Shown here: positions 1 through 11,951 of the stretch, one piece after another | How the letters are laid out: every line of letters begins with the position of its first letter | Position numbering within the stretch: the stretch's first letter is position 1 | DNA from: Suillus spraguei | Taxonomy: Eukaryota; Basidiomycota; Agaricomycetes; Boletales; Suillaceae | Direction of reading: 5' to 3' | Assembly (NCBI GenBank): GCA_016800925.1 | Contig: JABCPU010000141.1 | Location: forward strand, 1 to 64,000 | DNA length: 64,000 nucleotides | Program-made: the position numbers and the translations under genes | Notes under the pieces: generated by a model | Database searches by the model: none | What the model was told of the DNA's origin: nothing | What the model saw: only the letters and a program-made list of their open reading frames with translations

Positions 1-1390
1 ATACCAAGTCTTGAAGCCCCAGCAATGTTTTGTCAGCTGATAGAGTTGGTGCTTATAGTTGCTAGAGGCCCTCTCAAGTCAGACATTCTAGACATGACCT
101 ATCATCTAAGAAACTGCTTCCTACCATTTCAAGGTCACTGAAGATAATACATCAAGTCTTGAAGCTCAAGCAATTTTTTGTAAGATGATAGACTTAGTGC
201 CTATAGTAGGTAGAGACCCATCTTAAGTCAGACATGCTAGACATGACCTATCATCTAAGAAAACTGCTTCCTACCATTTCAAGGTCACTGAAGATAATAC
301 ATCAAGTCTTGAAGCTCAAGCAATTTTTTGTAAGATGATAGACTTAGTGCCTATAGTAGGTAGAGACCCATCTCAAGTCAGACATTCTAGACATGACCTA
401 TCATCTAAGAAAACTGCTTCCTACCATTTTCAAGGTCACTGAAGATGATACATCAAGTCTTGAAGCTCCAGCAGTGTTTTGTCAGCTGATAGACTTGGTG
501 CTTATAGTTGCTAGAGGCCCCTCTCAAGTCAGACATTCTAGACATGACCTATCATATAGGAAAGTTTCTCCCTAGTATTTTAAAGGTCACTGAAGATGAT
601 ACATCAAGTCTTGAAGCTCCAGCAGTTTTTTGTCAGCTGATAGACTTGGTGCTTATAGTTGCTAGAGGCCCCTCTCAAGTCAGACATTCTAGACATGACC
701 TATCATCTAAGAAAACTGCTTCCTACCATTTTCAAGGTCACTGAAGATAATACATCAAGTCTTGAAGCTCAAGCAATTTTTTGTAAGATGATAGACTTAG
801 TGCCTATAGTAGGTAGAGACTCATCTTAAGTCAGACATGCTAGACATGACCTATCATCTAAGAAAACTGCTTCCTACCATTTCAGGTCACTGAAGATGAT
901 ACATCAAGTCTTGAAGCTCTAGCAATTTTTTGTAAGATGATAGACTTAGTGCCTATAGTAGTAGAGGCCATCTTAAGTCAGACATGCTAGACATGACCTA
1001 TCATCTAAGAAAACTGCTTCCTACCATTTTCAAGGTCACTGAAGATGATACACCAAGTCTTGAAGCTCTAGCAATTTGTTGTAAGATGATAGACTTAGTG
1101 CCTATAGTAGCTAGAGGCCCATCTTAAGTCAGACATACTAGACATGACCTATCATCTATGAAAGCTGTTTCCTACCATTTGAAGTCACTAAAGATGATAC
1201 ACCAAGTCTTGAAGCTCCAGCAATTTTTTGTCAGATGATAGACCTAGAGTCTATAGTAGTGGTAGGTACATTTGAAGATACACATCTCAGGCACCATCAA
1301 CCATGCAACCAAGCTTCTTCCCATTGTTTTGAAGTTGTAGAAGACAACACACCAAGTTTTGAAGCTCCAGCAATTTTTTGTAAGATGATT
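1..1390. repeat. Satellite array, about 150-bp unit
   Basis: About nine tandem copies of a 148-152 bp unit. The marker AGTCAGACAT(T/G)CTAGACATG recurs near 76, 226, 375, 527, 679, 829, 979 and 1130. Each unit also carries TCTTGAAGCTC and GACTTAGTGCCTATAGTAG. The first copies are close to each other; the last one or two (1180-1390) are clearly diverged, as expected at an array edge. The array starts at or before the window edge, so its length is unknown. Short open frames inside it repeat the same peptide and look like by-products of the tandem structure, not genes. Confidence 0.93.
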
Positions 1391-2235
1391 GCTCACCCTC
1401 TCCCCCTGGACCAGCAGACATAATATGACAATATTAGAATTGAGTGCAAAATCATATATCCCCATCACTATAGTATATATACCAGTGCATCTGTTAGATA
1501 TTTGATGTCCTATGATGGAGTTATACTGTCCTAATATAGTGATTGAGTTAAATCACTCAGTTAACAGTAAAATGATCATAACTCATGTTTCTGACCACCA
1601 ATTTCCTTAAAAGTTGGTGCAATGGAATCCCAGTGATGTATTCTATCAAATGAGACATCCAAAACAATATGAAAATGTGTTGAGATATATATAATATATA
1701 GCCAGATAGTGTATAGTTGGGATAAGGTTGAGCTCCCCAGAGAAATGATGAAGAGTAAGTGGCAACTACTATTGATATCTATATACTGATGTCCATGTAG
1801 GAATTGCACAGTTCAACAAGAAATGTGCCACTCAGCCAGCACACTCAACTCCAGTCCTGTCTGACTTGCTGTTATTTCCCAATTCTTCTAGCACAGTGTA
1901 TCATTTCCCTAACTCTCGACCTCATGACAGTAGTGAGATTCCATTGTTTTTGCAATCTCATGACAGCAGTGAAGTTTTGTCATTTTCGCTACTCAATACT
2001 ACTGGAGCATCAACTTCATGGAGCCTATCTTCCAGCACTCAAGATACTGATAATCTCACTTTTGATCACCTGAAATTCATGTCTACTCTGATATCACAGC
2101 AGCACAATCTCGCAGTATGTTCCAGGTGTGATATTTCTGGAGGATATATTCTAGACAGTGCTGTGACAGCGAGGCATTTGACACCACACATTACTAATAA
2201 TGAGGATACTCATCCTCTGTCGACTAAACTGTTCT
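1391..2235. other. Non-coding, AT-rich stretch
   Basis: No convincing gene. Open frames are short and have no recognisable motif. A TATATAATATATA tract lies near 1688. The sequence may be an old repeat, but I see no terminal repeats. Confidence 0.5.
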
Positions 2236-2239
2236 CAGG

Positions 2240-2812
2240 TTAGTTCTTGTCTTTCAGCACTTGTGCTTTTGGATCGCATGTGGCGCCTGCTGGGATCCAC
2301 TTGTGGGATCCGTCTGCAGAAGTCATCATTATGAAGGCATCAGAATCGGCAGAGAAGGATGAGAGAGCTGCTTCTTTGAGTCCATTGTTGGTGAAGTAGA
2401 ATAGCTTGCAGTAGTTGCCTAATTTCATCTTCCGAACTGCATATTTGCAAGGGAGGATGACAGGGTTGGAAGGTACATCAGCATCTCATACTGGAGCATA
2501 TTTGGACTTATTCTTCTTTCGCTCTTCAGTGAGGGCTGCCTCTTGCTCTTCGAGGGTTATCCAGTGGTGCTCAGCTTCTTCGTCAGCTATCAGCCTGCGG
2601 TTTGCTTCAGCTGTGCATCTCTCTTCTTCAAGTCTGGTGGCCCAACACGGCCTGTCGGCTTGGTTCTGTATGGTCCAAAGGTTAGCTAGAAGTTCAGCTG
2701 CTTGGTCATCATCAATTGTATCATTGGTGAGATGAGCCCAAGCTGCGGTGTGTTCTTCTGTTCTAAAGTCTGGAATAACAGCAAGGTTGGGGTCTTCAGC
2801 TATGAGTGGCAT
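2240..2812 (-). pseudogene. Repeat-family ORF (KYA..K..YCKLFYFTN type), interrupted
   Basis: Reading on the minus strand from an ATG at 2812 gives an acidic, helix-rich N-terminal region of about 110 residues with many Glu/Arg (EEERCTAEANRR). A single in-frame TGA follows at 2488-2486. The same frame then continues with a conserved-looking block (CKYAVRKMKLGNYCKLFYFT) and ends at 2240. The order charged coil then Y-x-L-x-YFTN block resembles a highly multiplied ORF family I associate with Agaricomycete repeats. Its function is not known to me, and a gag-like role is only a guess. Related members continue well past the end of this copy, so it is also C-terminally truncated. Confidence 0.5.
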
Positions 2813-2827
2813 GGTCTGAAGGCTCAA

Positions 2828-3187
2828 AGTTTGTGAAAGAATGAGAAAAGCAGAGAGAAATGGATGTGCAGGTCAACTGCGCTATACAACTGACACACGA
2901 CTGACTTGATAAGATACAAGGAACCCTGCGCCACATTGCTTACTCATGCGTAGACTAACTTCTGCACTAGCCTCGTGCCTCGGTTAGCACAGAAAACCAC
3001 CTATCACATACTTGGAGAAGTTTCGTTGTTCCAGCTTCCATTGGAGAACATGTAGGACTACTCAGCCATTGCAACATGCTGGCGTTGTTGAAAAATTGGC
3101 ACGTACGCAGTGTTACGAAATCTATAACATTAAATAATTATCACCAGCTAGCGATCAAGTCTGTCCGGTACCCTATCAGTTCAATCG
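2828..3187. other. Intergenic, no feature seen
   Basis: Spacer between two minus-strand units. It may hold the 3' flank of the hypothetical gene (3188-4333) and the promoter of the broken ORF. No repeat or motif recognised. Confidence 0.4.
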
Positions 3188-4333
3188 TCATTCGCCTACT
3201 ACAGTAATGGAACAACAGCAGACATAGACTACATAAGATAAGGACCCAGGCTGACTGATTGCGATAGCGTACATGATTTCTATGCGTGAATTATTACCGG
3301 CGAGTGTCCTAATAGAATTTGTCAATAAAATACTATTACTAATAGAAGCACACTGACTAGCCACAAAGTCTCCGGCAACATCCGATTTCTGGCCTGAGTC
3401 ATCAACAGATGACCCGAACAGCTGGGACCTCTTGATATGATCTTTCATCCGATCCAGTTGAATATCGGTCCGATGGAGATATGCCTTGTTGCGGTCGCAG
3501 ACTGCAGTGAGGAATTTGGCATCTGAGGCAATAGCAACCTGTGAATGCTTCTCAAGAGCCTTGTTCAGTAATGCTCGCGATTGTTGTTCTGCTCGAATGA
3601 ACTGATTTCCCGCGTCCTGGTAGAGAAAATGAAGGAGGGTGCCACGTCTGTTATTTTCCTCGGCTTCCCAATATGTGGTATAGAGGCGCATACGTTGGCG
3701 TTCACGAACAGCCTCCTTGTAGTGCACAATAAGGCGGAAACCGTGAGGGCCAAGATCGTCCATATGCTGCAAGAGGATATCTCCAATATCTTCAGTCTGG
3801 AAATATGGCGCATATAATGAGCTACATATGTGTGTTCTCGAAAAGGGAGGGCCTACCTACCTTACTCGTCATGGTTTCCGGTAAATCATCGTCTGTTCTA
3901 TCTAACATAGAATCAAAAATATGCCGCTCTTGAACAGAGGATGGCCGGCGATATGGATGAAAAGGAGGACTGTTTGTGTGACGTTGCTTTGGAGACTGGC
4001 GGCTTGGAGTCAGCGACCCAGTCCCAACAGAGGTATCAATGATGCGCTCAATGCTGCCTGTACGTTGAGAATTAGGAGTCAAAGGGAAAACAGAGTCATC
4101 ATCCGTCTCTGCCGTGCTCTCTGTTCTCACTAGTGTATAAGTGAATCAGTGTACATCAGAATATCATAATATGAGTTATCAATACCCGATGCTCTAGTAG
4201 GGGATAAGCTTGGAGAAGAAAGCGGAGTAGAGCATGGAGGAGAGCTAGGGATGTTGGGTCCGCGACATGCAATACAGTCCTGAGGTACTAGACGTGGAAC
4301 TTCGTATGGATTTGAAGAAGTGGATAAATTCAT
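3188..4333 (-). CDS. Hypothetical protein, 3 exons, 341 aa
   Basis: Exons 4333-4186, 4129-3861 and 3796-3188 join in frame (1026 nt). Both introns are GT-AG (56 and 64 nt): GTATTG...CTAG and GTAGGT...CCAG. The codon split at the first junction (G|TG) and the clean second junction support the model. The first ~135 residues are Ser/Pro/Thr-rich and look disordered (SSPPCSTPLSSPSLSPTRAS). The rest is helical and basic (HYKEAVRERQRMRLYTTYWE), with coiled-coil character to about residue 255. I do not recognise the family. The last ~60 residues have odd composition (YVVYVCCCSITVV), so a further 3' intron or an earlier true end is possible. No internal stop, so it may be a living host gene. Confidence 0.6.
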
Positions 4334-5780
4334 AGCTTAACTTGGGGTGTTGGTTGGGGAGGGCAGCTGTGAGTGCATAAGCGGTAAATAGCCATCGGAC
4401 TTTGAAAGGGCTCACATCGGTCAAATCTCAGATTTCAAGACCTTTTCCTGCAAATGGCATGCGACTTGGGCGTGGAGTCGGACCAAGACAGCGATTAAAT
4501 GATGGCGGGAAATGCCTGGTACATATGTTACTTGCCAATTTTGGTATATGCGGAGATTTAAACGGGGTACTGTGCTGTTGAGTGAACTGTGAGTGAAAAT
4601 TAGCTTGGCTATACGGCTACGGTATCAGTAGACTATAACCTTGAAGTCTTCAACGTATAATAGTGAAGGCAGCCTAGGGAGTAGGATTTTTGTTAACTTG
4701 TGCCAGCAGTGAACTTGCCAAGTTCGTGAATCACTGATCAGTAAATTAAAATGATGAAACTTCCAAGTACTAGTGCATACCAAAACTGGCAGTGCATGTC
4801 GTAACTGCCATGAGTAGGTCACCATTCTTGGTATTTGAGGATATTCGAAGCAGTGTTCTGCCTCGCCAAAGTCGGCAAACATTCACTGGTGAACATCTCC
4901 ACGCCCACGGAGGCCTGGTGAATTCTAAAAACTATATGTCAAACTTGACCTTACGGCCGTCCTTTCGTAAATTCGGACCTTAAACCTGATTTGGCTACTA
5001 TCTCGGCTGCTTGCATTCTGCCGTAACATAGTAATTGCAAGGCAGAAAAATAAAGTCCTTGTGTGGCTGACATTGTGCACGTACAACAAGTGATGAGCTA
5101 CTTTACTGTATATCATAATGTTTATGGTCTATCTTGTTGGAATATCAGGGGTCGAGGTACGAGCTCGACACTTGTCGGGAACCTTCGGGAAAGATGGCGC
5201 GCACGTCGGCAGCATAGTTTTACCGCTGGCAGACATACTATATAAGTAGATAATTTACAGTACGAGTACGCGATGCGTTTGTTTACTGGTTCCCTGTACA
5301 ATCGAGTTAGATCGTACTTCGACGATGTGTCTGAGGCTTGCGGATAACTCTATATCTAACTCACAAAACGGCCTCACCATCCAGCCTAATCAGCGAGAAC
5401 AGCAGTCACCCGTGTATGGTGGTTTAAATTATATGCCTGCACAAGGTGGAAAAGACCCTTGTTGCAGGAGTTCACAGCTGGACACCAGCCTCGTCAACAG
5501 TGGCAAGTAAAACCCACTCACCAAAACGATTATCAGTTCGATGCGTAGTAGACATTTCCATTTCCTTTTTTCATGATCAAACCATTCACTGGATTGGGAT
5601 TTGTGTCGGAAGAGTGGCATCATCCAAAAGAGACGTCATGGCCGGACAGTCAGTGACGTTCTTACCGTTTTTCTTTTTGTAAATCTATGGTCGCTATAGG
5701 ACACATGGCAATTCATGTCAGCGGCGCTATTGCTTGATTCAACGAAGCACCAGGAGTTTGAAGACGACCTCGAGTCCTTC
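4334..5780. other. Intergenic, no gene recognised
   Basis: Only short frames of 60-85 codons on both strands, none with a motif. The segment just upstream of 4333 is the likely promoter side of the minus-strand gene, but I see no defining element. Confidence 0.4.
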
Positions 5781-5819
5781 ATGTACTGACATGGACGTCA
5801 ATACGCTACTGTCCAAGCA

Positions 5820-6401
5820 ATCTGACTGTTCACGAGGACACTGCCTATCTTCAATCGACCTTTGACGAAGTACGCGAGAAGAACGGTGTGTTGAAGTGGT
5901 TGTCTAGCAAGGAACACATATCTCCCGTCCGAGTTGGTCAAATTTTCAACTGGTTCACCTCTCCTTGGTCTTCTGAGAGAGATCAATGTTCTGTTTGCTG
6001 TTCGTCACCAGGAACCCCCATCCTAAGAAGAATTTCTTCACTTCGAAAGGACCAAGTCCATCGCAGATTTGTTACGGCCGTTCTGGGTCGATCTTCTTAC
6101 TCACCTTAATGTCGGGCAGTATAACAAGAAGCTCGACAAACTTAAAAGCTCTTCTTGGTTCCCTTCGACGATTCGTGCTTGCCTGAAAAACATAGACCTT
6201 CGATGGCCCACGAATGACAAAGCCGAGCGTCTGCTATTCGCAGCCAAGTCCGGTGCCACAAAGAAGCAGGAGGCGAACCGTATTAACAGTAAGGACGAGG
6301 CAAGGGCCCACAGTCGTTTTCCAGGGGAGTTAAACCATTCGGCGGGTTGGAAGTCGACCACCAAGGAGAATAGCGTGTCAAAGCGTCGAAAGGTCGCATA
6401 A
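5820..6401 (+). pseudogene. Degenerate coding remnant, unknown family
   Basis: Two plus-strand stretches look like parts of one protein joined by a frameshift. About 5828-5980 reads TVHEDTAYLQSTFDEVREKN and on through WLSSKEHISPVRVGQIFNWF. The other frame from about 6060 reads LLRPFWVDLLTHLNVGQYNK and ends with a basic, nuclear-signal-like tail (KRRKVA) at 6401. The composition is protein-like and the tail is followed by a stop. The frames do not connect by an obvious GT-AG intron. I cannot name the family; it may derive from a mobile element. Confidence 0.35.
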
Positions 6402-7405
6402 TGCTGCGCATTAACCAACTATTTCGAAACATGGAGACAATTTTTCGGTTGTAGGAAGCTACGATAGACGATAAAACAGATGCATGCACATGTACAATCA
6501 TAGAATGAAATAGATAATCAAGAGACTGCTGGTGCGCTGATGAGCAGTTGATAGTACATACTGTTGGGTTCCTCGTGCCAACTTTAGCAGTGTACATCAT
6601 CACAGTGGTGAGATAGAACAACTGCCGCGGTCACGGCTGTACTAGTAGCTCTTTCCGCTTCGCCTTGATTTTTTCGTGAAATATTTGCGCCGTCCGACAA
6701 CTTGCTGTGAAAAAAGTAACATCAAGTATGGGATCATGGAAGCACCATTCAAACTATCCCGGATCCCTTCGAGCACCTGAATCTCTTTCTTGTCCCAGTT
6801 CACCTCATGCCTACTATCTCACTTTTGTCGTCTTGACCTTATTGCCGAAGTCCTGGATTGCGTGATGTGGGTTGCTGAAAGCATAAAATACAGCGCATAC
6901 TTGCGGATGACAGCATGAGGATGGGAAATGATACGAAGGGCCAAGTCAAACGGTGCAAACGCAAGCGCAGATGGCAACTCGACAAGGTTCTTGATATATT
7001 CATCTACCGCTGCTAACAGTGGAAGCTCAATATATATCAATATTAAATAGATCAACATTACGAACCATATTCATATTTCCGTTGGCGCGGGGTTGCTAAA
7101 GAAAGACCGCCAATGTAACGATTTTAAGGGCATGACCTCCACTAGATTACTGCGCAAGAGATATGATCTTTTTCGTACTTAACTTTCCGAATTCCAAATA
7201 CAAACGAGCTCGAGTATCCAACCTGATGTCGCATCCCGCAAAAATAGCCTGTGTTCACCGTCGTATGGTTGGAGGTAACATCGGATTGTATTAGGTAAGC
7301 AACCGAGGCGCAAGCTTCTCCGAATGGCTGAAAACTACCAGTAAGATCATCTTATCTCGACACTCATCCCAATTCATCATTCTATCATTTTCTCTCATAT
7401 CTGAG
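6402..7405. other. Intergenic with one possible minus-strand exon
   Basis: Mostly without signal. A minus-strand frame at 7058-6819 (AVDEYIKNLVELPSALAFAP) has protein-like composition and could be an exon of an unknown gene. No partner exon was found. Confidence 0.3.
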
Positions 7406-9550
7406 AATAACGTCAGATTAAGTTGAATTTCTTGTACCCTCGGCCCATAATTTGATTCAAGCAGAATAAGTATGATTCCCCTTGATCGCAGTACCCCTGC
7501 GTGGCCGACACAACTAGGACGGTACGCCCCAAAGGGAAAACAGTGAGTATTCATCATTATTTTCTTTCAAGTAACATCTAATTTTACCAGGGCGCCACCA
7601 CCAATTCCCGATTTCCTGATAGAAGAAATGCAATTTGACGACTTTAGGTCGATACACTTTCTCACTAACCATTGGTCGCACTAACCCAACATTAACAGGC
7701 ACAATGTATATGGGGAATGGGAGGAGCACATTCATCCATCTGGAGCTGCTTATTATTACAATCAGACACGGGTGAGTGGTGGTTGGGTGGATGTTAGCAG
7801 TATCCCCATTTCGCTGCAATAGAAAACGTACACAGGATTGAATGTGAGAGATTGTCCAAAATTTCGGTTGGACAACTTTGAGGCGTGGGTGAAGTCCACA
7901 AGAGGCAAGGTAAAGGGTGATCTCATCATAGTTGCTGAGCCGGCTAGGACTCGGAATGTAGCTGGCGATGTCTATCTGTACTACCTGGTGGCGCCAGATA
8001 CAAACATCATTGGCTGGCTGAATCCCTTGGATGGAACCCATCTCTTTAGAGAATGTGATTTCGCTAGGGAATGGAACCATAAAAGTGCGTTACATTTTAG
8101 TGCCATGATCTGTAGATTAGATTGTTATTCAGGACTTGAACTCGAAGCCCAGTTTTGGTGAGTGGCTGTTGATATTAACATAAAGGAACGATTCAAACAA
8201 ACTGCTTGACAGGAAACACGTAGAATTCTTTCCCCACAACTTTAAGCTGGATCGCTGCCTTGTAAGAAAGCTCCGAGCTGAACTTGATTGGTTCCATGCG
8301 GGTATATTCTATTACGTTCTAGCGCTGTATAGAATGATCTAAATGAAGTGCAGATGCATTAACTTTGGAAAACTCCACTTCCGCTACCATATTCTCTACC
8401 AAGGAAGCAACAGAGAAAATCATCGCTAGACTGGCAAGTCTAGGTATGTCTTGCATTGCCCATTTATGGCGTCCTCGTGACGGAAGTGTAGATGATCTTA
8501 CAGGTTCTGATGAATGTATAACAGAACCAGGCGTCGCGCTATTTGGTGAGAAATTGTTTTGAAAGTAAGATAGCATGGATACTTATATTGTTATCATCAG
8601 GTAGACTATGCCATATGCTACGTGTGTTAACCGACTCTCCATCAGATATTGTTGCTGACTAGACGATGCAGGTCACCACCAATACCTTAACTATTACGGA
8701 CAACCTGAAGCCCGTCTTTTACGGTCCCATTCAACGGGCCTCAGGCATAGAAAGAAAGAGCCCTTTCGCTTCATAACCACGCTAGCCATGTTGTGCCTTC
8801 CCGTGTTGGTTCGAAAACGCCTCGACCAAATTTATGTTGACGGCCTCGTCAATTCCTTCGACATCAAGAACTTTGTTGATGACTTTAACACACAGAATAC
8901 AGCGCAAATAACTTTGGTGAGTGATATATTACTAGGGTAGAGAATGAGAACTCATTTACCTGTGGCAGGCAGGGGTTATCATGGCTATAGATGCCGGTTT
9001 CCTTGCTGTCCAAGGTGTAGGCACAGGAATGGTAGCAGAATCTATTTTAAAGGGATCCATTATATTCTGTGTCGGCTGTATGTTCTCAGGAATGTTTGCA
9101 CAACACTTTGGAGAGAAATTGAAAACGCTCAGATTTGCGGTTAGTTTTATTTTATATTCTGCGACTGTAAGTCTGACAATTATTACTTAACCAGGCATAT
9201 TATCTGGATCAGGGGATGACAGTCGTCATTGGTGTGTTCAGCGCACCTAGATTTTTTTGTATCATGAGGCAAGTAAACTTTTGGATTACACTCCCTTACT
9301 TTTCACTCACAAAGATGTACTTAAGCATCGCATGGTCCAGCATCGGATTTATTGCCAGTGCATTCATAAACACTGAGCACTCCATACCCGCCCTGATCAC
9401 TTGCGCTTGCTGCCTCCTCGTCGTGATAGGCATCTTAGGTCCATTGGCTTGGCATGGTTTAAGAGCAGGACTAGTACCATACTTTCAAACCACTGAAGAC
9501 TGAAATTCTATTGTACGTATTTTGCTGTATGTATGAAAACTTTTTCACTA
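7406..9550 (+). repeat. Inverted duplication, arm A (WW gene)
   Basis: This block recurs in reverse complement at 50215-52366. Coordinates of matching points sum to 59765 throughout the gene, so there is no net insertion or deletion from 7472 to 9550. Homology stops just after TTTTTCACTA at 9550. It fades at the 5' side near 7406, where arm B carries about 14 extra bases. From about 8085 to 9550 I found no difference. From 7472 to 8084 there are many substitutions. Confidence 0.92.
7472..9503 (+). CDS. WW-domain protein with C-terminal membrane segments
   Basis: Eleven exons join in frame to 483 codons: 7472-7542, 7591-7647, 7699-7771, 7823-8084, 8133-8157, 8213-8301, 8354-8545, 8672-8916, 8969-9139, 9195-9272, 9315-9503. 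All introns are GT-AG, most of 42-55 nt. A proline patch (APPPIPDF) precedes a WW-like motif at about residues 50-63 (WEEHIHPSGAAYYY). The middle is helical. The C-terminal ~140 residues hold about five hydrophobic segments, for example IPALITCACCLLVVIGIL. This matches an expanded Agaricomycete family of WW/TM proteins of unknown function, presumably membrane-bound and binding a proline-rich partner. The 60-nt segment 8444-8503 (GTATGT...TTACAG) may be a further intron; it keeps the frame either way. The 126-nt gap before exon 8 is long for this gene. Confidence 0.8.
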
Positions 9551-10400
9551 CTAGCCAGGTCGTTCGGCTCAACCCGGAGGTTGCCGGTTATGTTATTGGC
9601 GCTACTACTTCTAAATATTTTCCTCGCCCGGCGCAGCCTTTGATGGAGAGGTGCTTACTCTACCAAGGGCAGGTGACGACGACATCATTATAAAAACGAT
9701 CGCGAGCACACTACTCACAGTAGGCGATTGTTGGGTAAGAGATTGGTGTCTACTGTTGTCGTTGATGTGAGATTGACATAGCTTTGCGTATATTTACATC
9801 TGTTTTAGCAGATTTCAGAATGTCCAGTTTTCACTGGGGTTCATGCACATGACTGAAGCGCATCTTGAAACCTATGAATGAAAGGGTGAGTCACAATAGG
9901 CTGCTGAGTGATACAAGGCAAGCAAATGGATACTGACAAATGAATCGATGTGATGGAATTACTGTGACTGCAGGATCACAGATAAGCGAGGGAAAGGAAA
10001 TATCCATCCCCAGAGTCGCTGCCACCAAAAGAGACGGCATATCCGTAGTGGAAGACAAATGGTGCAAGGGCCCTGGTAAGTCGGAATGCCAGCAGTGGCC
10101 TCGGTATGCACACCAAACTTAACATGGCCTCCACCCCACCCCACAATGTGCGTAATGGTAGCGGTAAATATGGGGGAAGGGGTGGGGATGGAACTCATGT
10201 GCAGGGTGTATTGATAAACAACGATGGTGTCGCCAACACCAAGTTGCTCAGACGGAGAACTCGGTCCACAGTAGCCGTTGAACACCCACGTGTCTGAGTC
10301 AGAGTCAGCGCTGAAGGAGGGGTTGATAACAAGTGAAGCGGCTACCGATGTGACAAATGGCATATTATAGGCCAGGAGGAATGATACTGGGGTTCACAGT
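9551..10400. other. Intergenic with unexplained minus-strand frame
   Basis: A 134-codon minus-strand frame (10363-9959) starts MPFVTSVAASLVINPSFSAD and reads protein-like to about residue 110, then becomes Trp/Arg/Leu-rich in a way typical of read-through into non-coding DNA. It could be an exon of an unknown secreted protein or a fragment. I assign no function. Confidence 0.3.
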
Positions 10401-10405
10401 ACTAT

Positions 10406-11065
10406 ATGATAGTCCAGAAGATTGCCGTCTGGTCCGTTTTGTCCAAAGACGCACTGGGATTTACCCTGGAGGAAACAACGTTCAAGCAGTTTAAGAGACC
10501 GGACTTGAAGCTCCTTGCATGGTCAGCTAATCATCGGCTTAATGCTGAACTGTATGCTACGCTGCTCGGACACTTAGCAAACGTTCGGTGAGCATGGCGT
10601 CGTTACTGTACCATTATCCAAACTAATTATTCGCCAGCTTTGTGAGTGTCACGGATCGTTTTCTTTGCGAGCTCGAGCCTGTAACGAAGGGTCAAGTGGC
10701 GAAAGACCTCGATACGAAGTACAAGCATCTAGTGAAAGGGCTCTGTCACGTTCAACTGAGAGTGAGATCCTGTCCTCTGTATTTTTGTGTTCATGTATCA
10801 GCTAGGTATGGCCGCCAGAGGCATTTGAGGAGGGAGCCGAATTTCTGGAATTATTAGCCAAGTCTTTCGCAAATGCGCATGGTCTTCGGTTCAAGATTGC
10901 TTTTGCCGATACGTTGACTCGTCTCTTGCACCCCATTGGAAAGGTATTTCCTATTTGCTGGCTGGTACTGGTACACGCTAATATGACCTCAAGAAGGCGC
11001 AGGCCGAGGTCAATCACCCACAATGAGAAAAGGCGATCGAAAGGATCTATTCGTAATAGTCTATC
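10406..11065 (+). pseudogene. Mor2/PAG1 (Furry/Tao3) cell-morphogenesis protein fragment
   Basis: Four exon-like pieces follow in order: 10406-10587 (GFTLEETTFKQFKRPDLKLL), about 10637-10762 (VSVTDRFLCELEPVTKGQVA), 10805-10943 (GLRFKIAFADTLTRLLHPIG) and about 10995-11055 (AQAEVNHPQ then stop). They are separated by GT-AG introns. This matches the N-terminal HEAT-like region of Mor2/PAG1, a very large scaffold (over 2000 residues) for polarised growth. Only about 150-200 residues are present. A TGA at 11024-11026 stands where the family has Trp, and two more stops follow at once. It is therefore an intron-retaining genomic fragment, not a retrocopy. Confidence 0.72.
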
Positions 11066-11330
11066 TATGAAATGGAATGAACCTTCACATCTCGCGAGGG
11101 TCGTCTTAGAAACATGAGATTGTATATCCTCGAGGTGCGCACATATCAGCCTAGAATCTGAACAGATCAACCAAAACTGTCAGAATCCACCAAACGAAAA
11201 TGTGAATGGGGCCTTAGGCCAGAACAATGCATGCAGGCTAAGGACAGAGTGAGTCTAAGGAATATCCGTCGATAAGGCAGGAAGGATTAAAAGTGACAGC
11301 CGAGTTATATCATTCTGATCAGTGTGAAGT

Positions 11331-11762
11331 TTGCATGCGCTCTTGTTTCATGTCGATCCCGAGGCGGAGCAAGAAACTATTTACTTTCAACTGCCGCAGC
11401 AAGGCCTGTGCACCGGACAGAGAGGTCAATACGAAACTCTAGAACAACCCATGACGGAAATACAAAGATACTATGCAAGAATGCCCACCAAGAGCCCCTG
11501 TTTGCGGGATGAAGACTTGGGAGTCCTGGTTCAGGACTTGCACGAGCTAAGCGAGTTCTTCCAGAAGACGAAGCCTCAGGCGCAACTCCTACCGAGTCAG
11601 CAGCTGGAAGATAGAGTCGCCTCCATTCTAGCTAGATCTACAGACGACTCCAACGACATGCCTCAGACTCCATTCGGGGATGTACTCCAGATCGGTGGAG
11701 CTCTGATCTTAAGTCTGAGGTTGACGTATTCAAATATGACTCTCCAGCCTTTTACTCGCTGA
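11331..11762 (+). CDS. Hypothetical protein fragment
   Basis: A 143-codon frame with soluble, helical, acidic composition in its second half (LGVLVQDLHELSEFFQKTKP). A possible upstream exon lies at about 11170-11250. No family recognised. It may be another partial gene like its neighbours, and the assigned start is arbitrary. Confidence 0.3.
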   Translation: MHALLFHVDPEAEQETIYFQLPQQGLCTGQRGQYETLEQPMTEIQRYYARMPTKSPCLRDEDLGVLVQDLHELSEFFQKTKPQAQLLPSQQLEDRVASILARSTDDSNDMPQTPFGDVLQIGGALILSLRLTYSNMTLQPFTR

Positions 11763-11951
11763 CTAGCGCCATAAAATGATAGGCATACATACAAAGATCT
11801 AAGGCATGCTCACGGTCTGAAATGAAGGTCCACGTTGACGATAGAAATGGTGGACATGCCCACTTCTGCGCATCCTTCAGGTGTCAACTTAAAGCGAAAT
11901 ACGACACTTGAAAAGACGGAGGGACAAGACGTAAAGTACCAGCACAACACT

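Noticed and set aside
1..1390. Repeated array as a possible CRISPR locus
   Set aside because: Units are ~150 bp and repeat as a whole; there are no short conserved repeats with unique spacers, and the genome is eukaryotic.
7514..8080. 188-codon minus-strand frame (also at 51685-52251) as a gene
   Set aside because: It is antisense to the well-supported WW gene and crosses its exons and introns; the spliced plus-strand model explains the region.
8444..8503. Certain extra intron in exon 7 of the WW gene
   Set aside because: The GT-AG pair is good but the 60 nt are also open in frame, so it cannot be decided from sequence alone.
9540..9560. CTAG at the right end of WW arm A as a Helitron 3' end
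   Set aside because: No preceding hairpin seen, and arm B lacks the CTAG at the same point.
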